Counted from the first letter of the stretch, positions 22,774 to 34,925 are shown. The stretch is 64,000 nucleotides of DNA from Sepiola atlantica (GCA_963556195.1 OY744547.1:1378201-1442200); one strand, 5' to 3'. A program made the numbers and translations. Notes: generated from the letters alone by a model not told the origin.

Positions 22774-23214
22774 TTCATTTGAAAGAAGAAAGTTGCTTAG
22801 ATGATCAATTTTTTTTATCATTTGAAAGAAGAAAGTTGCTTAGATGATCAATTTTTTTTATCATTTGAAAGAAGAAAGTTGCTTAGATGATCAATTTTTT
22901 TTATCATTTGAAAGAAGAAAGTTGCTTAGATGATCAATTTTTTTTATCATTTGAAAGAAGAAAGTTGCTTAGATGAACAATTTTTTTTATCATTTGAAAG
23001 AAGAAAGTTGCTTAGATGAACAATTTTTTTTATCATTTGAAAGAAGAAAGTTGCTTAGATGATCAATTTTTTTTATCATTTGAAAGAAGAAAGTTGCTTA
23101 GATGATTAATTTTTTTTATCATTTGAAAGAAGAAAGTTGCTTAGATGATCAATTTTTTTTATCATTTGAAAGAAGAAAGTTGCTTAGATGATCAATTTTT
23201 TTTATCATTTTTAA
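22774..23214 (+). repeat. 43-bp minisatellite, 10 copies
   Basis: CATTTGAAAGAAGAAAGTTG then CTTAGATGATCAATTTTTTT recurs at exactly 43-bp spacing (22792, 22835, 22878, 22921 and onward). Only a few substitutions occur. Confidence 0.96.
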
Positions 23215-24077
23215 AAAAAAAAACTTTATTTCACCCCCAAGTGACAACAAGTCTCCCCAGATTTCCAGCACTTTCAATAACTTGAAAATTGTTTTTTGTT
23301 ATCACAACAGCCGTTTACCATTGATTTATCGCTTTCCCTGAAAGTTGAGTGACAATAAGCCTCCCCCAAATGCTACACTCGTCCACTGGAGATTGGTTGG
23401 TGCTGTCCTTTCTCGGATTTTCTTTTCTCTTTGACCCTGCGGCAGATTTCCATAAAAAAAAGGGGCCTTTCTTTGGCGACCCTTTGGTTAGAGATTATTA
23501 CAGTTTATGTCAAGATTAGCTCGTATAAGGGGACATAAAAATGGTGCAAAACTGTTCTATATACGCATACCAAACTTTATAGAAAAAGAAATTTTCCTCA
23601 ATTTTTTATTTGGAATGTAAAAATCGGATAATTGTAAATTTGCGAAATTGTGAAATTATACAATAAATTGTGAAATTGCGAATTCTTGAATTTCAGCAAC
23701 TTTTTCTTTTGGGATGAATTATTCAACTTTTAATCGAATGTTACCTGGTAAGCAGTTTTGTGAAAACTTTTGAACTCGGTTTGTGTTTGCCATTCATAAG
23801 GATTTCAAGATTGAATCTTTTATGAAAATAACAATAAAAAAATCAAAAAAAAAAAAATCATGAAAAACGAATCCATGAATAATTCAGTTCCCTTCCCTGA
23901 AATCGATTGAACATCGATTTCCTATTGAAAGGAAAAATCCAGAAAAACATGTCATAATTGACTTTGCAAAATATTTTGTTTCTTTTTTTAATTGGATTAA
24001 AATCAAATTGTATAAATTAACTCTCTTCACAAAAATTCCCAAGTTTTCTGTTTTGAACCAACTCTCGGCCCAAAATT

Positions 24078-24560
24078 CTATGGGTCCAAAAGTGGATGAG
24101 GCAAAACCGAAAGTAAATCTGATAAGCTGAAAATCCCAGAATTGCAGCAGCAGCAGCAACCGCTGCCGCCAGTCGTGCTAGTGTCACAGATCTTCTCGAC
24201 TCTTTCACGCCATCTTGTTCTATCTTTTATCACACCTAGTAGGTCTTCGGAGGTGCATTGTGCGTCCTCTACCAGTTTCTTGCCGTAAGTTCTGTGCGAT
24301 CTCCCAGCTGAACCACATCCATTTTTTGGCATCCACAAAAGAAAATCCAAACGATTTCATCTTAAACCATCCATCAATGACAAATTGGTTACAAAAGTTC
24401 TCCTTTCAGTCCCGAGAGACAATGGATACCCCCTGTAAAGATGCGCGCACGAAGAATCTATAGAAAGCAAAGGTTGCACAATCGCCAACTGCATCTCTCT
24501 TGGACCGGCACTGCTTGAGTCCAGTAGCAAGGAGAAGTGCAAGACGATTTGGAAACAATT
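24078..24560 (-). mobile_element. LINE 3' coding tail and UTR
   Basis: The minus strand encodes GRSHRTYGKKLVEDAQCTSE then LLGVIKDRTRWRERV, a typical C-terminal tail of invertebrate non-LTR polyproteins. Bases 24405-24490 resemble 8516-8600. Glycine/cysteine runs come from a GCA repeat near 24145. Confidence 0.6.
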
Positions 24561-25107
24561 CTGGATAAGCAGAGAAAGACTGGTGTTATTTCGGAGTTTT
24601 TCCTTCTCCTAGATGAGTTGCACAATTACATCTTGAGACTCTAGTCTCTCTGATGTTTTTCCGTGACTGTCATTTGAAAAACTACATCTAAACCCTTTTG
24701 GATTTGCTGTTTAGACAGAGAGCTTACAGGCACCAACAAAGAAAGCCGTCCTCTCTCTCTCGCTCTCCAATCAAGTTGACGCCGAACAAGGCTATCCTCC
24801 ACTCTGAGATATATTATTGCTTGGAGATTTTTGACAGCCGACCGTTCTTATTTTATTACTTCCTTCGCCGTGACAGGTCACGCAAATAAATATATTATTT
24901 GTTATTTATAAAACGAACTTTGTATAATTTCGATTATTCGGACTACTGTTCTCATCTTGAGTTTTATCCTCACAACGTTTCGGCCGCTGTAACCTCCGAC
25001 CTTCTTCAGGAGTATCTTTTCGAACTCGGGAATATTTCTGTCGAACTTGGGAATCTGGACGGAATTTCAAAGGGAACCCTTTATTTAATCCAAAGGGGGG
25101 TAGCATG

Positions 25108-25250
25108 GACCCGTGGCGCAGTGGATATAGTACCAAGTAAAATTCAGTTTTAAGTCATGTGAAGGTTCAATCCTTGCTGCGGGCGATACGAAGAATTGCG
25201 AATTACGGAAGATTTCTCCCAGTCATGGCTGATGGAATGAGAGCATAAAG
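25108..25250 (+). mobile_element. tRNA-derived SINE
   Basis: GACCCGTGGCGCAGTGGATA contains a perfect A box. GAAGGTTCAATCC is a good B box about 40 bases later, and a GCGGGC segment pairs with the start. The 77-nt head looks tRNA-derived (arginine-type start), but the anticodon arm is not intact. A roughly 65-bp body follows. Confidence 0.65.
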
Positions 25251-25261
25251 GGTTCCGTTCG

Positions 25262-25342
25262 AGTGATGAGAGAGTGTGTGCGTGCGTGTGTGAGCATGTG
25301 TGTGCGTGTGTGTGTGCGTGCGTGTGTGTGTGTGTGTGTGCG
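25262..25342 (+). repeat. GT/GC microsatellite
   Basis: Alternating GTGTGTGCGTGCGTGT runs. Confidence 0.85.
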
Positions 25343-25454
25343 CGACAGAAGTGAGAGTGAATAGACACTGTATAAAATAAGTGGGGAGAGGGTGTTCAAA
25401 CAACATTAAGTGAGAGAGGGCGAGAGTAATAAACAGAAACTTAGGAAAACATGG

Positions 25455-25905
25455 ATGACGTGCAATCATCATCATCATCATCAGCATCGATTTAACGTCC
25501 GTTTTCCACACTGGCATGTGTTGAGCGGCTTTAAGAAATTTACTTTCAAACAAACCTATCTCTGACCAGGTCTTTATTCATCCCTCTTTCTTTCTAGTCC
25601 ATTTTTATCACTTCCTCCCATGTTTTATTTGGCCTTCCCCCTGTGAAATGGACCTGCTACCTCAACTGTTCTACATCTACTAACCCAAAAATTCTCATCC
25701 ATTCTTTCAACGTGGCCATCGAAGTCTACTCTTCTGCACACGTCTTCCTATAATGTTCATATTTAATCTTCCTCCGAGATCATCAGAACTAAGCCTTTCT
25801 TTAAGACTCACATTACATCCATTGTATCATTTCTATCCATGCAACGCATGTCCTCAACCCTCACTAGCCAGGTTTCACTTCCAGGTTTCTCTCTCCCTTG
25901 GTAGA
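25455..25905 (-). mobile_element. LINE 3' end with (ATC)n tail
   Basis: Starting with ATCATCATC (tail), then the complement of AACGGACGTTAA and CACATGCCAG, this is the reverse-oriented version of the tail at 62560-62870. The minus-strand frame corresponds to the polyprotein tail encoded there. Confidence 0.7.
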
Positions 25906-26261
25906 CAGTGGTAACGCTCTGCTGGTTAGTAATGGCCGAAGCTAATTATATAGAATAATTGTAATGGAGGTTTTTTAAACATAACTCAATCCCAAAACCA
26001 AGGAATATTTTAACATGTATTTTGTGTGATTAAAAAATAGAGGAAAAAAAATCTTTATGGAAACAAACGTTGATTAACGCAGCTTTTGGATTAAATTTTT
26101 TTTTATGACGCAATGCAAATATGCCTCGCGCACGACTCAATAGACTTCTACGCATGCATTATGGAGCGCGAATCGATAATCAGGTTGAGTTTTGAAGTAA
26201 GGTTATCTTGATGCCAAAATCATTTTGGAACAATACCAAAAAATAATCTTAACTGGTTCTA

Positions 26262-28372
26262 TTTTATCTTCCTCCTACCACCTATAAGATTTCACTCCTA
26301 CCACCTATAAGATTTCACTCCTACCATTTATAAGATTTCATTTCTATCAACTATAAAACTTCAACCATCCATAAAGTTTCACTCCTACTCTTTATATTTC
26401 ACTCCTACCATCTATAATATTTCACTCCTACTCTTTATATTTCACTCCTACCATCTATAAGATTTCACTCCTACTCTTTATATTTCACTCCTACCATCTA
26501 TAAGATTTCACTCCTACTCTTTATATTTCACTCCTACCATCTATAATATTTCACTCCTACTCTTTATATTTCACTCCTACCATCTATAAGATTTCACTCC
26601 TACTCTTTATATTTCACTCCTACCACCTATAAGATTTCACTCCTACCATTTATAAGATTTCATTTCTATCAACTATAAGACTTCAACCATCCATAAAGTT
26701 TCACTCCTACTCTTTATATTTCACTCCTACCACTTATATTTCACTCCTACTCTTTATATTTCACTCCTACCACTTATAATATTTCACTCCTACTCTTTAT
26801 ATTTCACTCCTACCACTTATATTTCACTCCTACTCTTTATATTTCACTCCTACCACTTATAATATTTCACTCCTACTCTTTATATTTCACTCCTACCACT
26901 TATAATATTTCACTCCTACTCTTTATATTTCACTCCTACCACTTATAATATTTCACTCCTACTCTTTATATTTCACTCCTACCACTTATAATATTTCACT
27001 CCTACTCTTTATATTTCACTCCTACCACTTATAATATTTAACTCCTACTCTTTATATTTCACTCCTACTACTTATAATATTTCACTCCTACTCTTTATAT
27101 TTCACTCCTACTCTTTATATTTCACTCCTACCACTTATAATATTTCACTCCTACTCTTTATATTTCACTCCTACCACTTATAATATTTCACTCCTACTCT
27201 TTATATTTCACTCCTACCACTTATAATATTTCACTCCTACTCTTTATATTTCACTCCTACCACTTATATTTCACTCCTACTCTTTATATTTCACTCCTAC
27301 CACTTATAATATTTCACTCCTACTCTTTATATTTCACTCCTACCACTTATAATATTTCACTCCTACTCTTTATATTTCACTCCTACCACTTATAATATTT
27401 CACTCCTACTCTTTATATTTCACTCCTACCACTTATAATATTTCACTCCTACTCTTTATATTTCACTCCTACCACTTATAATATTTCACTCCTACTCTTT
27501 ATATTTCACTCCTACCACTTATAATATTTCACTCCTACTCTTTATATTTCACTCCTACCACTTATAATATTTCACTCCTACTCTTTATATTTCACTCCTA
27601 CCACTTATAATATTTAACTCCTACTCTTTATATTTCACTCCTACTACTTATAATATTTCACTCCTACTCTTTATATTTCACTCCTACTCTTTATATTTCA
27701 CTCCTACCACTTATAATATTTCACTCCTACTCTTTATATTTCACTCCTACCACTTATAATATTTCACTCCTACTCTTTATATTTCACTCCTACCACTTAT
27801 AATATTTCACTCCTACTCTTTATATTTCACTCCTACCACTTATATTTCACTCCTACTCTTTATATTTCACTCCTACCACTTATAATATTTCACTCCTACT
27901 CTTTATATTTCACTCCTACCACTTATAATATTTCACTCCTACTCTTTATATTTCACTCCTACCACTTATAATATTTCACTCCTACTCTTTATATTTCACT
28001 CCTACCACTTATAATATTTCACTCCTACTCTTTATATTTCACTCCTACCACTTATAATATTTCACTCCTACTCTTTATATTTCACTCCTACCACTTATAA
28101 TATTTCACTCCTACTCTTTATATTTCACTCCTACCACTTATAATATTTAACTCCTACTCTTTATATTTCACTCCTACTACTTATAATATTTCACTCCTAC
28201 TCTTTATATTTCACTCCTACTCTTTATATTTCACTCCTACCACTTATAATATTTCACTCCTACTCTTTATATTTCACTCCTACCACTTATAATATTTCAC
28301 TCCTACTCTTTATATTTCACTCCTACTATCTATAAAAGTTCACTCCTACCATCTATAAGATTTCTGTTAGAA
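26262..28372 (+). repeat. 2.1-kb array of 43-bp units with higher-order structure
   Basis: ATTTCACTCCTACTCTTTAT alternates with ATTTCACTCCTACCACTTAT plus AAT, giving a 43-bp composite unit. Variant units containing ATATTTAACTCC recur at about 27031, 27607 and 28140, and a 20-bp-only unit follows each one. This shows segmental amplification of larger blocks. Confidence 0.97.
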
Positions 28373-28379
28373 TTGCAAT

Positions 28380-28421
28380 GAAGATTTGACTTATTTTTAT
28401 TTCAACATATACCAATCATAT

Positions 28422-28452
<31 letters not shown>

Positions 28453-29480
28453 CTTCCTCCCAATGAGTTGAAAAAATATAAAACGAGGGACGAAAAGTGA
28501 AAGTTACTGGGTTTTTTTAAACCAAAAAAATCCACCAAAAATTCTGATCTTAATGAAATTTTCAGTATTTTTTTAAAAAGTGAATGTTAAAGTGAAAATA
28601 ATTCAATAAGCGATTAAGTAAATTATTATCTACTTTGGTAGGAGGTGTCATACGCATGGGGATAAGCGTCATATGGACGTAGCTGTTCTATTCATGGTGA
28701 TGCTGGTAATTTGTTGCTACCTTGTAGTTGTTGGCGATGCTGATGATTGGATCTCACCAAGCATGAAAAAGTATTGCTGTAGTGTTGTCATTGCTGTTGT
28801 TGTTATTAAAAAAGGACAGAATGAAAAAAAAACTGATTGCTTTCATAGTGGGCAGTACATCCTTTTGGCGGATGGAAGAAATGGTTGGCTATGAGTTGCG
28901 CGTTTTTTGGTGGCAAATTTCGTAGTTTCATGTCGCAGCTGGTATTGAACTGATTTCTTTTCTTTCCAAACTGGTGATTTAAAGACAACTTCGTAGAAAG
29001 TTCTAGATTCAACCGTTTCTTGGTGTGCATGCATTTGGTAGGTTAATTTGTTTGTGCATACTTTATGTGACTTGGTGAGAACAACCTTAGAAAATGAGTG
29101 AATACCGATAGGTTAGTTACGAAAAGAACCTCATAAAACTTTGTCTGTGATAGCCTTTTTAGATCAGGAAATAACTTGACCTTAATCAAAGAACAAGGTT
29201 CATTGGTAGATGATTCACTGATAACAACAAAAAAAACGAAACTGTGAGTAATCTCTGATAACAGAAATCAACCTAACCCTAAATTTAGCCCTAACTTTAA
29301 CCCTAATCTCTGATAACAGAAATCAAGACAGAATGAATGACATTAAGAAAATTACGCTTTAAGTTATTTCCATGGGAACTGCTCGACTGAGCTCCAACCT
29401 CTGGTTGCTCCCTGTAAGACATTCACAGCAAGAACTCGTCTTGTTACCACAACTGTAAAGAACAACAATAGACTTTGCAA
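28380..29480. other. No recognised gene
   Basis: A short (ATC)n run lies at 28421-28450. The remainder is AT-rich unique-looking sequence with a weak telomere-like patch at 29270-29306. Short open frames here lack family resemblance. Confidence 0.4.
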
Positions 29481-29484
29481 TCTC

Positions 29485-29835
29485 ACAGAGGAGATGTCGC
29501 TAGTCTCTCTCTACTCTATCATTATTTCCATGGAAGGAGCTCGTCATATTATCACCACAATGAAAACGAAAACTTTTCTTTCTTCCTCCGTGTGCTTAGC
29601 GTCAGACAGAATTTCCATGAACAAAGTTTCTTTCCAAGAGCTTCGTGTCTGTGAAACACACTACCACGAGACTGCTTCCCTGCAGGCTACAACATGGTCG
29701 TCTTCAAAGTCAATGTCAGCAAATTCGATTAATCATGTTCTATCCTCTCATAATATTCTTCATCGTTCAACTGACAATCCGTCCATCCCAATTAACCCTT
29801 ATCCTCGAGTGGCATTTGGCCTTCATAAGTAAAAA
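29485..29835 (+). mobile_element. LINE 3' coding tail
   Basis: RGDVASLSL-like sequence begins at about 29487. Segments such as GGAGCTCGTCATATTATCAC and CTTATCCTCGAGTGGCATTT are shared with 54230-54700 and 59860-59940. Frameshifts disrupt it. Confidence 0.6.
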
Positions 29836-29984
29836 AAAAAATCCTTCAACTTAATTGGACCTGATTTTTATTCGTTTCGATTATCTTATGCAACAAAAAT
29901 AACAATTTTTTTTATTTTTTAAAAACTTTGTTTAACCCCCAAACAACGGGGGGGGGGGCATATTGCCACTGATACGTAAGGGGC

Positions 29985-30340
29985 TACTGTGAATTAGGGG
30001 CCATATTTATAGGGGGCATCCTAAGTAGCGAGTTGTGCAGCAAGATGTTCGTTCACATTACATTTAAATTTCTGTATGTTTGTACAGTCGGGGAAACAGG
30101 GAGCAGGGAGGGAATTTCAAAGACAAGCGGTCCGAGGAAAGAAGCTATTTGAATAGAAAGTTTTTCGACATCTTGGGATCTCTACAGTGAAAGGGGTGGA
30201 ATTTTTTTTTTGGGGGGGGGGGGGGTGCGTATATGTGCAGTAAGTTCGTTGGAGCACATTCCGTGAAACTACTTGTGCAACAGGCGCAGTGAGATTTCTG
30301 AAAATAACCCCTTTCCCCTGTCTTCAAAACTGATTGGCTA
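29985..30340 (-). mobile_element. LINE C-terminal fragment (antisense)
   Basis: GTTGTGCAGCAAGATGTTCG then TTCACATTACATTTAAATTT and GGGGAAACAGGGAGCAGGGA match 58030-58150 and the reverse of 43660-43760. The encoded segment contains the SLFP...FKxxVNxHL-type tail. Confidence 0.6.
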
Positions 30341-30778
30341 AGGACACCCCATCGTATTAGATGTGCTGGACGATCATGATGAATAAATCATTCACCTTTT
30401 AAGATGAATTGAACGATAATTAATGTAAGAAGCAGGTCAGATGGCTTTTGTGTGCAGCTAACAAAATGACCTCAGTCCTTGGAGGAGACAACACATGCAT
30501 GCAACAACGATGCCAACAAGAAGATATGGTATGATTTTGAGTTAAAGTATAATACGATGGGTGTTCTTGAACCCCAGGATTTTCACCAGAGCCCTGTTAG
30601 CCAGGTAGCTTTGACACTACCATGTTCCCACTATCCCTACCATGGGGAGGAAGGGTTGGACTCTAGGGGAGGGGTCGCTTGACCTGTTATAGGGATGGCC
30701 ATGAATTGGGGTCAATCTCAAAGTAAGTTCAGTTAGATTTCTTACCTTCTGGATGTTCCCGCTATTTGAAAAGGCCAC

Positions 30779-31880
30779 GCTCAGTCAAATTTCATTCAGT
30801 CAAATTTTGCTCAGTCAAATTTTGCTCAGTCAAATTTCACTCAGTCAAATTTCGTTCAGTCAAATTTCGCTCAGTCAAATTTCATTCAGTCAAATTTTGC
30901 TCAGTCAAATTTTGCTCAGTCAAATTTCGCTCAGTCAAATTTCGCTCAGTCAAATTTCGTTCAGTCAAATTTCGTTCAGTCAAATTTCGCTCAGTCAAAT
31001 TTCATTCAGTCAAATTTTACTCAGTCAAATTTTGCTCAGTCAAATTTCATTCAGTCAAATTTCGCTCAGTCAAATTTCGTTCAGTCAAATTTCGTTCAGT
31101 CAAATTTCGCTCAGTCAAATTTCATTCAGTCAAATTTTACTCAGTCAAATTTTGCTCAGTCAAATTTCATTCAGTCAAATTTCGCTCAGTCAAATTTCGT
31201 TCAGTCAAATTTCGTTCAGTCAAATTTCGCTCAGTCAAATTTCATTCAGTCAAATTTTGCTCAGTCAAATTTCGCTCAGTCAAATTTCGCTCAGTCAAAT
31301 TTCGTTCAGTCAAATTTCGTTCAGTCAAATTTCGCTCAGTCAAATTTCATTCAGTCAAATTTTACTCAGTCAAATTTTGCTCAGTCAAATTTCGCTCAGT
31401 CAAATTTCGCTCAGTCAAATTTCATTCAGTCAAATTTCGTTCAGTCAAATTTCGTTCAGTCAAATTTCGCTCAGTCAAATTTCGCTCAGTCAAATTTCGT
31501 TCAGTCAAATTTCGTTCAGTCAAATTTCGTTCAGTCAAATTTCGCTCAGTCAAATTTCATTCAGTCAAATTTCGTTCAGTCAAATTTCGCTCAGTCAAAT
31601 TTCGTTCAGTACAATTTCGTTCAGTCAAATTTCGCTCAGTCAAATTTCGTTCAGCCAAATTTCGCTCAGTCAAATTCTGCTCAGTCAAATTTTGTTCAGT
31701 CAAATTTCGCTCAGTCAAATTTCGTTCAGTCACATTTCGTTCAGTCAAATTTCGTTAGTCAAATTTCGCTCAGTCAAATTTCGTTCAGTCAAATTTCGTT
31801 CAGTCAAATTTCACTCAGTCAAATTTCGTTCAGTCACATTTCGTTCAGTCAAATTTCGTTCAGTCAAATTTCGTTCAGTG
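30779..31880 (+). repeat. 15-bp minisatellite, about 73 copies, with 120-bp higher-order blocks
   Basis: The unit TCAGTCAAATTTCG(C/T) plus minor variants has a length divisible by three and no stop in several frames, so a 401-codon frame of ISLSQ/ISFSQ repeats stays open. Lines at 31021-31140 and 31141-31260 are near-identical, indicating 8-unit blocks. A single base loss near 31757 shifts the frame. Confidence 0.97.
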
Positions 31881-31984
31881 TCAGAAAAAAAAAAAGATGT
31901 CACTCAGAATTTTCAAAGAAGTAATTCTGACATTTTGATGTTACTCTTTTGCCATTAGACAGTTTTTTTAGGAATGAATACAAT

Positions 31985-32600
31985 GATTGGAATGTAAGAT
32001 GAGTGCCCCCCCCCCCCCATCCAAAGAAAAAAAATCATGTAGAGGTTTGCAGGGTTTTAATGTTTCTCCATATATGCATCAATGTCGCCGGAGGGGGGGG
32101 GGTTGTAGTTAAGGATTGGAGTAAGAAGGGGTTGAGGCGGGAGGGGGTGGGGAATGAGGGTGACGGGACTTGTGGTCAGTCGACATGACCAGAAGAAAGC
32201 TGTACGACAACTAAAGATTTGTTTTCCTGGCGGTAGGCTGAAGAAAAGCGAGAGTTACGTGCAAATTGGATAAATGTCAACCGAAGAGAGAAAAATGGTT
32301 ATTTTATGTCCCTTGTTCCTCCACCTCCTCCCCCCGCGCCCCACGTGATAGACGCGCGGGTGGGGTGGGGGCACAAGTCGGATTTAGGTCGGGTTTTAAG
32401 GTGGGGGAAAATCCAGTTCTCTGGATTGGGACCAAATAAAAAAATTGTCTTGTTCTAGAAGGATCTCTCTTACATGTCCCTAGTCACTTGTCTCCCTACG
32501 ATGGGGAGGGGGGGAGTTAGACACAAGGTCGGGTTTTTTTTGGGTGTGGGTAATTCTGTTCTCTCGATTGGGACCAAATTAAAAATTTACCTCTGTCTCG
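31985..32600 (-). mobile_element. SINE-like fragments (antisense) and homopolymers
   Basis: GTTAGACACAAGGTCGGGTT at 32517 and related AAGTCGGATTTAGGTCGGGT at 32370 are complements of the ACC...CTTGTGTCTAAC block of the SINE-like family at 47.9-48.9 kb. C- and G-runs occur at 32007 and 32092. Confidence 0.5.
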
Positions 32601-32698
32601 TCTCCTTCGAGCGAGTTCAGAACAGACACTGCACTTTGATCCTGGTCCGAAAAATGGACAAAATGAAAAGGAATGTGGAATTTTTATGATTACATTTT

Positions 32699-32741
<43 letters not shown>

Positions 32742-32970
32742 TATATATATATATATATATAGATTTAGATTTTTCACTTATAAAATAGATCATTCAGTGA
32801 AGACCGGGGTTGTTCCAATAAAAAACAAGCTCGATGATACTCGATTACAGAGTACAGAGCATTTATATGTGATTTTATGAAGGCTTACCAAAGCATTCCT
32901 TTCAGGACACCAATGATCACCATTAAAGATATTTTTTCTTACAAATATTATTTATTCAAATTAAATGTTT

Positions 32971-33027
32971 TTTCCTACACGTGTTTCACTACCAAGCAGT
33001 TACTTGCTTGGCAGATCATCAGGGAAA
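32971..33027 (-). ncRNA. Hammerhead ribozyme-like motif B
   Basis: Minus strand: TTTCC, CTGATGA (33016-33022), helix II CTGCCAAGCA / TGCTTGGTAG, GAAA (32984-32987), short palindromic helix III ACACGTGT, cleavage base A, then GGAAA pairing with TTTCC as helix I. A U-U mismatch sits at the base of helix II, and helix III is minimal as in dimer-acting type-I hammerheads. Confidence 0.45.
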
Positions 33028-33039
33028 TTAAATGTCTGG

Positions 33040-33799
33040 AATACTGGTTTCAACTGCCGACAATACATAATGTGGCGTTGCAATAGTTGAGGTCACTTAA
33101 GAAGAGAAGAGGAAAAAAAATAAAAATAAAAGTCAAAATTAAAAAACAAGGAAGAACAACGATAAAAAAAGAAAGTCCTAGAAAAGTCTTAGAAAAGTAG
33201 CTCGTGCATTATTTCTTCCACCAAGCCAACAAGCAAATAATCGGTCCCAAATACATTCAAAAAAACAAAAAAAACGGAACAATGTGCGATAATACACTTT
33301 CACGTCGGTCGGCACAATGATGAATAAATCCCCCCCCCCCCACAAAAAAAAAAAAAGAACTAAATCATTCAAGATACCGCTCACAAGTTACCATTCCAAT
33401 CCAATGATAGTATGGGAATTCTAAATCCAACTTCTCACAAAGAAAAGTCAACACAAATGTTCGTCCGAGTTCAAAGAGCCTTATTTCAATGGCTGATTCT
33501 TGCCCTTCGAAACAAACACACGACGAGTTGAATGTCAATCTCGCAGAAAAAAACCCTTACATTAAGAAAAAATCTTAATTAGTAGATAGAAACTATTTAT
33601 TCAAAATACTGTTTCTAAAAATATTTATTATTAAACCTATTCTTTATAGAAATTAATTATCCATTGTCTGGGACGTCATTTTACATTTTGGGAAAATATC
33701 CTTCATTTAATTAACTGACGAATTATTATCGTTTTGTTGTTTAACGAAGCGAAAAAAGCCTATCCCGCAGAATTTGTTTTTAAAAGATTATTCGTATAT

Positions 33800-33852
<53 letters not shown>

Positions 33853-34008
33853 CTTGTTACAAATATCCAGGGAGTATGAATCCGAAGGAAGTTGAAACCG
33901 GGCTTATGAGAGTGCTCAATGAAAATTCAGAGCTGTCCCCCTCCCCCGTCCAATGTATCTTCAATTTCAATTTCCTGTTGAGGTGAATTTAAGACCTATG
34001 CCATTTGG
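33040..34008. other. No gene; AT microsatellite and unique-looking sequence
   Basis: It contains (AT)n at 33799-33847 and a poly-C run at 33331. The block near 33893-33925 (CCGGGCTTATGAGAGTGCTC) resembles reverse complements at 21838 and 38030. Confidence 0.4.
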
Positions 34009-34088
34009 ATTCCATTGTAGCCTGATGAAGTTGACGCTATTTGCAAGTGTTAACGAAACAGAATATATTTTGTCGCAAGTAATGGAAT
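34009..34088 (+). ncRNA. Hammerhead ribozyme-like motif A (type I)
   Basis: Helix I is ATTCCATT (34009-34016) with AATGGAAT (34081-34088), plus GC/GC below an internal loop (GTA / AAGT). CTGATGA lies at 34022-34028. Helix II is GTTGACGC / GTGTTAAC (34030-34037, 34047-34054). GAAA is at 34055-34058. Helix III is ACAGAA / TTTTGT with a TATA loop. The cleavage triplet GTC ends at 34074. One extra A (34029) separates CTGATGA from helix II, which might reduce activity. Confidence 0.55.
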
Positions 34089-34103
34089 AAAATCATCAAC
34101 AAA

Positions 34104-34139
<36 letters not shown>

Positions 34140-34337
34140 CAACCCTTTTCGAAGGATTATTTAATGTCGAAACATAATAAATTCATTGTAAATGATTTAT
34201 TGTATACAATTAGTTGCTGTTTTTACCCATAGCTCAGGAGATGAGTGGGCGGGCAATTGTGGTTTCATGCCTTTACAAACGATGTTGGTGCGCAAATGAA
34301 TGCAATAGTTATGATACGATTTAAACTCGGCATAGCT

Positions 34338-34924
34338 TGTAGCAGTTACCTCCTCCTTTCAAAACATAACTACACCGGTTTGCCGGTAGGTGTCGCTTTT
34401 TCACCGACAGGTGGCACTGTAAAGCGACACCAGAGTTATCTGCCCTTCTGACTATAAAAACCGTTGCAAATGAAAAATCCATCTCTTGTTCACCGACCAG
34501 CCTCGACAGCCTAACGCTGGCACCAGCGCTCCGTCTCTCTCTCTCTCTCTCTTCTCTGGTCGACAGAACGATGCTAATACACTAGCGTTTCGTCTCACGC
34601 TTTTCTCTTCAGTCGGCATAACAACTACCAACACACGTGGGCAAACAACGGTAAGAGTTTCTCAACTCATTTTCTTTGTGTACGGCTTTCAAAGACTTTC
34701 CTACGCCGGATTCATTTCTTCTTATACCTTTTCAAGAACTGTTTTTCCATCGACACACATGCATACATCACACACTTCATCATTCCACGTACACACACGT
34801 TCAATAAACGTTATTTGAACTACTTCATTTTGTTTATTAATTATTACTCTGTCTTTTGCATGCAACATTGCTTGATTTACTGAACACGCTTATAATCGGG
34901 GGAACACGACCCTCGATCCGAACA
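34338..34924 (+). repeat. 5' LTR, copy 1
   Basis: It contains a TATAAAA box at 34453 and AATAAA at 34803, consistent with promoter and polyadenylation functions. A short (CT)n lies at about 34533. The open frame through it is also present in the 3' LTR and is not evidence of a gene. Confidence 0.9.
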
Positions 34925-34925
34925 T

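Noticed and set aside
25108..25184. A functional tRNA gene
   Set aside because: A and B boxes are good, but the anticodon arm cannot be folded convincingly and a SINE body follows.
26262..28372. Regularly spaced array resembling a CRISPR
   Set aside because: There are no unique spacers; both halves of the unit are repeated, and the sequence is eukaryotic.
28673..28894. 73-codon frame with a hydrophobic start
   Set aside because: It resembles a signal or membrane segment but has no homology that I recognise, no splice context and a TG/GT-rich bias.
30753..31958. 401- and 330-codon repetitive open frames
   Set aside because: The 15-bp unit has no stop in several frames, so long frames follow automatically; no unique flanking domain.
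34486..34818. 110-codon frame present identically in two LTRs
   Set aside because: It spans the TATA box, CT run and poly(A) signal of the LTR; conservation reflects recent LTR duplication. The other-orientation copy has disrupted equivalents.
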